This document shows, piece by piece, positions 61,614 to 64,000 of a stretch of DNA of 64,000 bases. The position numbers and the translations under genes were made by a program. Origin of the DNA: Roseateles sp. SL47 (GTDB lineage: Bacteria; Pseudomonadota; Gammaproteobacteria; Burkholderiales; Burkholderiaceae_C); assembly GCF_026625885.1 (NCBI RefSeq), contig NZ_CP113068.1, forward strand, positions 310,001-374,000, read 5' to 3'. Numbering within the stretch: the stretch's first letter is position 1; each line of letters begins with the position of its first letter. A model generated the notes under the pieces. It had not been told where the DNA came from, made no database searches, and saw only the letters and a list, made by a program, of their open reading frames with translations.

Positions 61614-61730
61614 CATCCATTCCGCACGGCACGACTCCGGCCATCACAAGCAGTGATCCACCACTCGGAACCGGCCATGGTTCGTCGGCCTCACCGGCGC
61701 ATCAGGCGTTGCCGAACCAGAAAGAGAACA

Positions 61731-63896
61731 ATGACATTCCAACGATTCACGCCCATCGCCTGCGTTGTTACCAACGCCGTCGCCAGCGCTGTTGCCTTCG
61801 CGATCTCCGCTCAGGCCCAAGCCCAGACCCAGACCCAGGAACTTGAACGCGTCGAGGTCACGGGCACGTCTCAGAGCTATCAGGCACCGGCCACTTCAAC
61901 AGCCACCAAGACCGACACACCGAATCTACTCACACCGCAATCGGTTCAGGTCGTGCCTCGCGCGGTTCTGAACGACCAAAAGGCGCTGACCCTGACCGAC
62001 GCCGTTCGCAACGTCGCCGGCACGGGCGGGGATTTCGGCTTCAACGGCAGTGCGCAACCACTCATTCTGCTGCGGGGCTTTCAGACCGAGTCGATGACTG
62101 CATCAGGCCCCATGTCGGGCATGTCCACCTATTACATCAATGGGGTCAAGGTCAAAGGCGTGCCGGTGAACATGGCCAACGTCGAGTCTGTTGAGGTGGT
62201 CAAGGGGCCGGCGTCGGTGCTCTATGGACGTTCTGAACCGGGTGGACTGATTAACATCGTGCCGCGCGCCTTGTCGGCCACGCCAACCCTGGGTTTTGAG
62301 CAGACGATCGGCCAGTACGATCAGTCGCGCACCATCCTCGAAGGCGGTGGCGCCTTGGACAGCAACAAGACGCTGCTCGGCCGTGCCAGCGCTTCGTACG
62401 ACACCGCGAAGTCCAACCGGGACTTCGTCGAGAACCGACTGGCGGCCTTCAGCGGCACGATTGCCTGGATCCCAGACGCCGACACGCGCGTGTCCCTGGC
62501 CTACGACCGCAATGCGCAGAAATACCGCAACGACTTCGGCGTCTACGCGGATGGCAACCGACCGGCGCAGGTGCCGCACTCGTTGCAGTTCAACAATGCA
62601 CCCGAGTTGTCTTCCTTCGACAGCCAATCACTGACGCTGGATGCCTCGACTCGACTGTCACCCGCATGGACGCTGAAGGCCCGTGCAGTGACGCTGCGCG
62701 CGAAGACGAAGGAGGTCGACATCTGGCCTTACCGGGTCGATCTGGGCGCTGGCACCGGCCCTGCCGACAGCTGCGTGGAGACCACTCCGCTGCAGCGCAT
62801 GTGCCGCTACTACTATTACGACCGCCCTGACGGTCGAGTGCGCCTGGACCAGGCCACCGTGGACCTGCAGGGTGACATCGCCTGGGGCGGGCTGACGCAC
62901 AAGCTGCTGTTCGAGCTGGATCACTACGAGACCCGGCGCACCGGGGCGCTGGTGTTCGCCCAGGTCAATGCGGTGGACGTCAATCACCCGGACTTCAGCG
63001 GCACCCCCACCATCGGCCAGACCCTGGCGCCCGGATCGGAGACACGGGACGTGCAGCGCTGGACCAGCCTCGTTGTGCAGGATCAGATCCAGCTCGGCAG
63101 CGGCTGGCACGCCGTGTTCGCGCTGCGCCACGATCACACGGCGGGCCTGTACAGCGCCGATCCATCGCTGGACCTGAACCGGCAGAGTTTCACGACGCCG
63201 CGTGTGGGCATCGTCTACGAGGTATCGCCCGGGCAGACGCTCTACTCGCAATACCAGGACTCGGTCGCCGCCAACAATGGCCGCAATCCCGACGGATCGC
63301 CATTGGCGGCCGAGCGTGCGCGACAGGTGGAAATCGGCTGGAAGAGCTCCGCGCTCGATGGCCAGCTCAACACCACGGTCGCCGTGTTCGACTTGGTCAA
63401 GCGCAACCGCGCGGACTACAGCTTGTATCCCACGATCACCACCATTGGCGAAGCCCGTTCACGCGGACTGGAAATCGACCTGCTGGGCCAGCTCACCCGG
63501 CAACTGGCCGTCATGGCTTCGTATGCCTACCTGGACGCGAACATCACCGACGCAGGCACCTACGCCGGCACACGTCTGGCGAATGCTGCGCGCAATTCCG
63601 GCAGCCTGTGGGGGCGTTGGATGTTCGATGCGCAATGGGCAGCCGGCGCTGGCGTGTTCTTCCAGAGCCAACGCGAAGGCGACCAATTGAACAGCTTCCA
63701 GCTACCCGGCTATGGCCGCGTTGATGCCATGTTGTCCTACGGCTTCCGGGCGGGTGCGGGCAAAGGTTCCGTCCAGTTCAATCTGAAGAACGTGTTCAAC
63801 AGGCTGTACTACAGCGGCAGCCATCCCGGGGCCCGTGACTGGATCCAGACGGGCGCGCCCCGGACCGCATCGGTCACGCTGCGCCTGGACTATTAA
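61731..63896 (+). CDS. TonB-dependent siderophore receptor
   Basis: 721 residues. Signal peptide (about 1-30), a TonB box-like ELERVEVTGTS, a plug domain (about 55-165; VESVEVVKGPASVLYGRSEPGGLINI) and a 22-strand beta-barrel ending in an aromatic residue (RLDY). These are the features of a ferric-siderophore receptor in the FhuA/FecA group. The ATG at 61731 follows an AGAGA. The ligand is unknown. No siderophore synthesis gene lies in the window. Confidence 0.92.
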   Translation: MTFQRFTPIACVVTNAVASAVAFAISAQAQAQTQTQELERVEVTGTSQSYQAPATSTATKTDTPNLLTPQSVQVVPRAVLNDQKALTLTDAVRNVAGTGGDFGFNGSAQPLILLRGFQTESMTASGPMSGMSTYYINGVKVKGVPVNMANVESVEVVKGPASVLYGRSEPGGLINIVPRALSATPTLGFEQTIGQYDQSRTILEGGGALDSNKTLLGRASASYDTAKSNRDFVENRLAAFSGTIAWIPDADTRVSLAYDRNAQKYRNDFGVYADGNRPAQVPHSLQFNNAPELSSFDSQSLTLDASTRLSPAWTLKARAVTLRAKTKEVDIWPYRVDLGAGTGPADSCVETTPLQRMCRYYYYDRPDGRVRLDQATVDLQGDIAWGGLTHKLLFELDHYETRRTGALVFAQVNAVDVNHPDFSGTPTIGQTLAPGSETRDVQRWTSLVVQDQIQLGSGWHAVFALRHDHTAGLYSADPSLDLNRQSFTTPRVGIVYEVSPGQTLYSQYQDSVAANNGRNPDGSPLAAERARQVEIGWKSSALDGQLNTTVAVFDLVKRNRADYSLYPTITTIGEARSRGLEIDLLGQLTRQLAVMASYAYLDANITDAGTYAGTRLANAARNSGSLWGRWMFDAQWAAGAGVFFQSQREGDQLNSFQLPGYGRVDAMLSYGFRAGAGKGSVQFNLKNVFNRLYYSGSHPGARDWIQTGAPRTASVTLRLDY

Positions 63897-64000
63897 CAGA
63901 GGGATGAATGGCACAAGCACAACATGCAATGCCTCACACACGAGGCGAGTGCAGACAAGCCGGCAGTCCTGGAAACAGCAATGACCCTATGAACAAAGGC

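Noticed and set aside
63989-64000. Possible start of a gene (ATGAACAAAGGC) at the right edge
   Set aside because: Only four codons are visible and no ribosome site stands out, so it was not called.

Overview
The window is 64 kb of GC-rich DNA (visibly about two thirds G+C, with strong third-position GC). It looks like a chromosomal segment of a betaproteobacterium in the Burkholderiales, probably near Roseateles/Mitsuaria/Rhizobacter. The grounds are the codon bias, the gene families, and a locus laid out like the Burkholderia ceoR-llpE-ceoAB-opcM / bpeT-llpE-bpeEF-oprC efflux system. No rRNA, tRNA, CRISPR array, prophage or intact insertion sequence was seen. The assignment to a genus is inference.

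Layout. 1-5.8 kb: end of a FUSC membrane protein, two tandem Hsp20 chaperones, a CHASE3/PAS/GGDEF diguanylate cyclase, LtrA and a GFA-type zinc protein. 6-14.4 kb: a four-gene operon on the minus strand (llpE-like hydrolase, RND adaptor, RND pump, outer-membrane channel) ending in a clear terminator, with a divergent LysR regulator. 14.4-16.6 kb: a two-component pair. 16.7-19.2 kb: a small cluster of a serine hydrolase, an acyl carrier protein and a frameshifted ketosynthase, followed by a toxin relic. 19.4-25.2 kb: DctS/DctR and the TRAP dicarboxylate transporter DctPQM. 26.2-31.8 kb: a formate module (FdhD, a small winged-helix-like protein, an FdhF/YdeP-type molybdoenzyme and an OFA-family transporter).

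32.5-46.5 kb: mixed single genes, including a nickel/cobalt efflux locus (dmeR, dmeF and a previously uncalled 46-codon membrane protein whose start overlaps the dmeF stop), a CheB-CheR-PAS-histidine kinase-receiver hybrid, an acyltransferase, a catalase-like protein and a GAF-GGDEF protein. 46.6-49.6 kb is a graveyard. It holds a chemoreceptor fragment between two small proteins that may be related. It also holds a LacI regulator with a perfect operator facing three collapsed genes: a TonB receptor start, a flavin monooxygenase end, and a sulfonate-type binding protein with its middle missing. 49.7-64 kb: aldo/keto reductase, nitronate monooxygenase, amino-acid ABC components, glutaredoxin, exported oligopeptidase B, an ODP-type metallo-hydrolase with a divergent LysR gene, a beta-hydroxyacid dehydrogenase-like enzyme, an SRPBCC protein, and a DUF2946 protein upstream of a TonB siderophore receptor.

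The most unusual points are the loss of the catalytic serine and histidine in the llpE-like protein, the overlapping small membrane gene behind dmeF with a near-ideal RcnR-type operator in front, the collapsed sulfur-scavenging cluster that still has its operator, the single-base frameshift in the ketosynthase, and several recently expanded short tandem repeats. All functional statements rest on reading the protein sequences; no database search was run.
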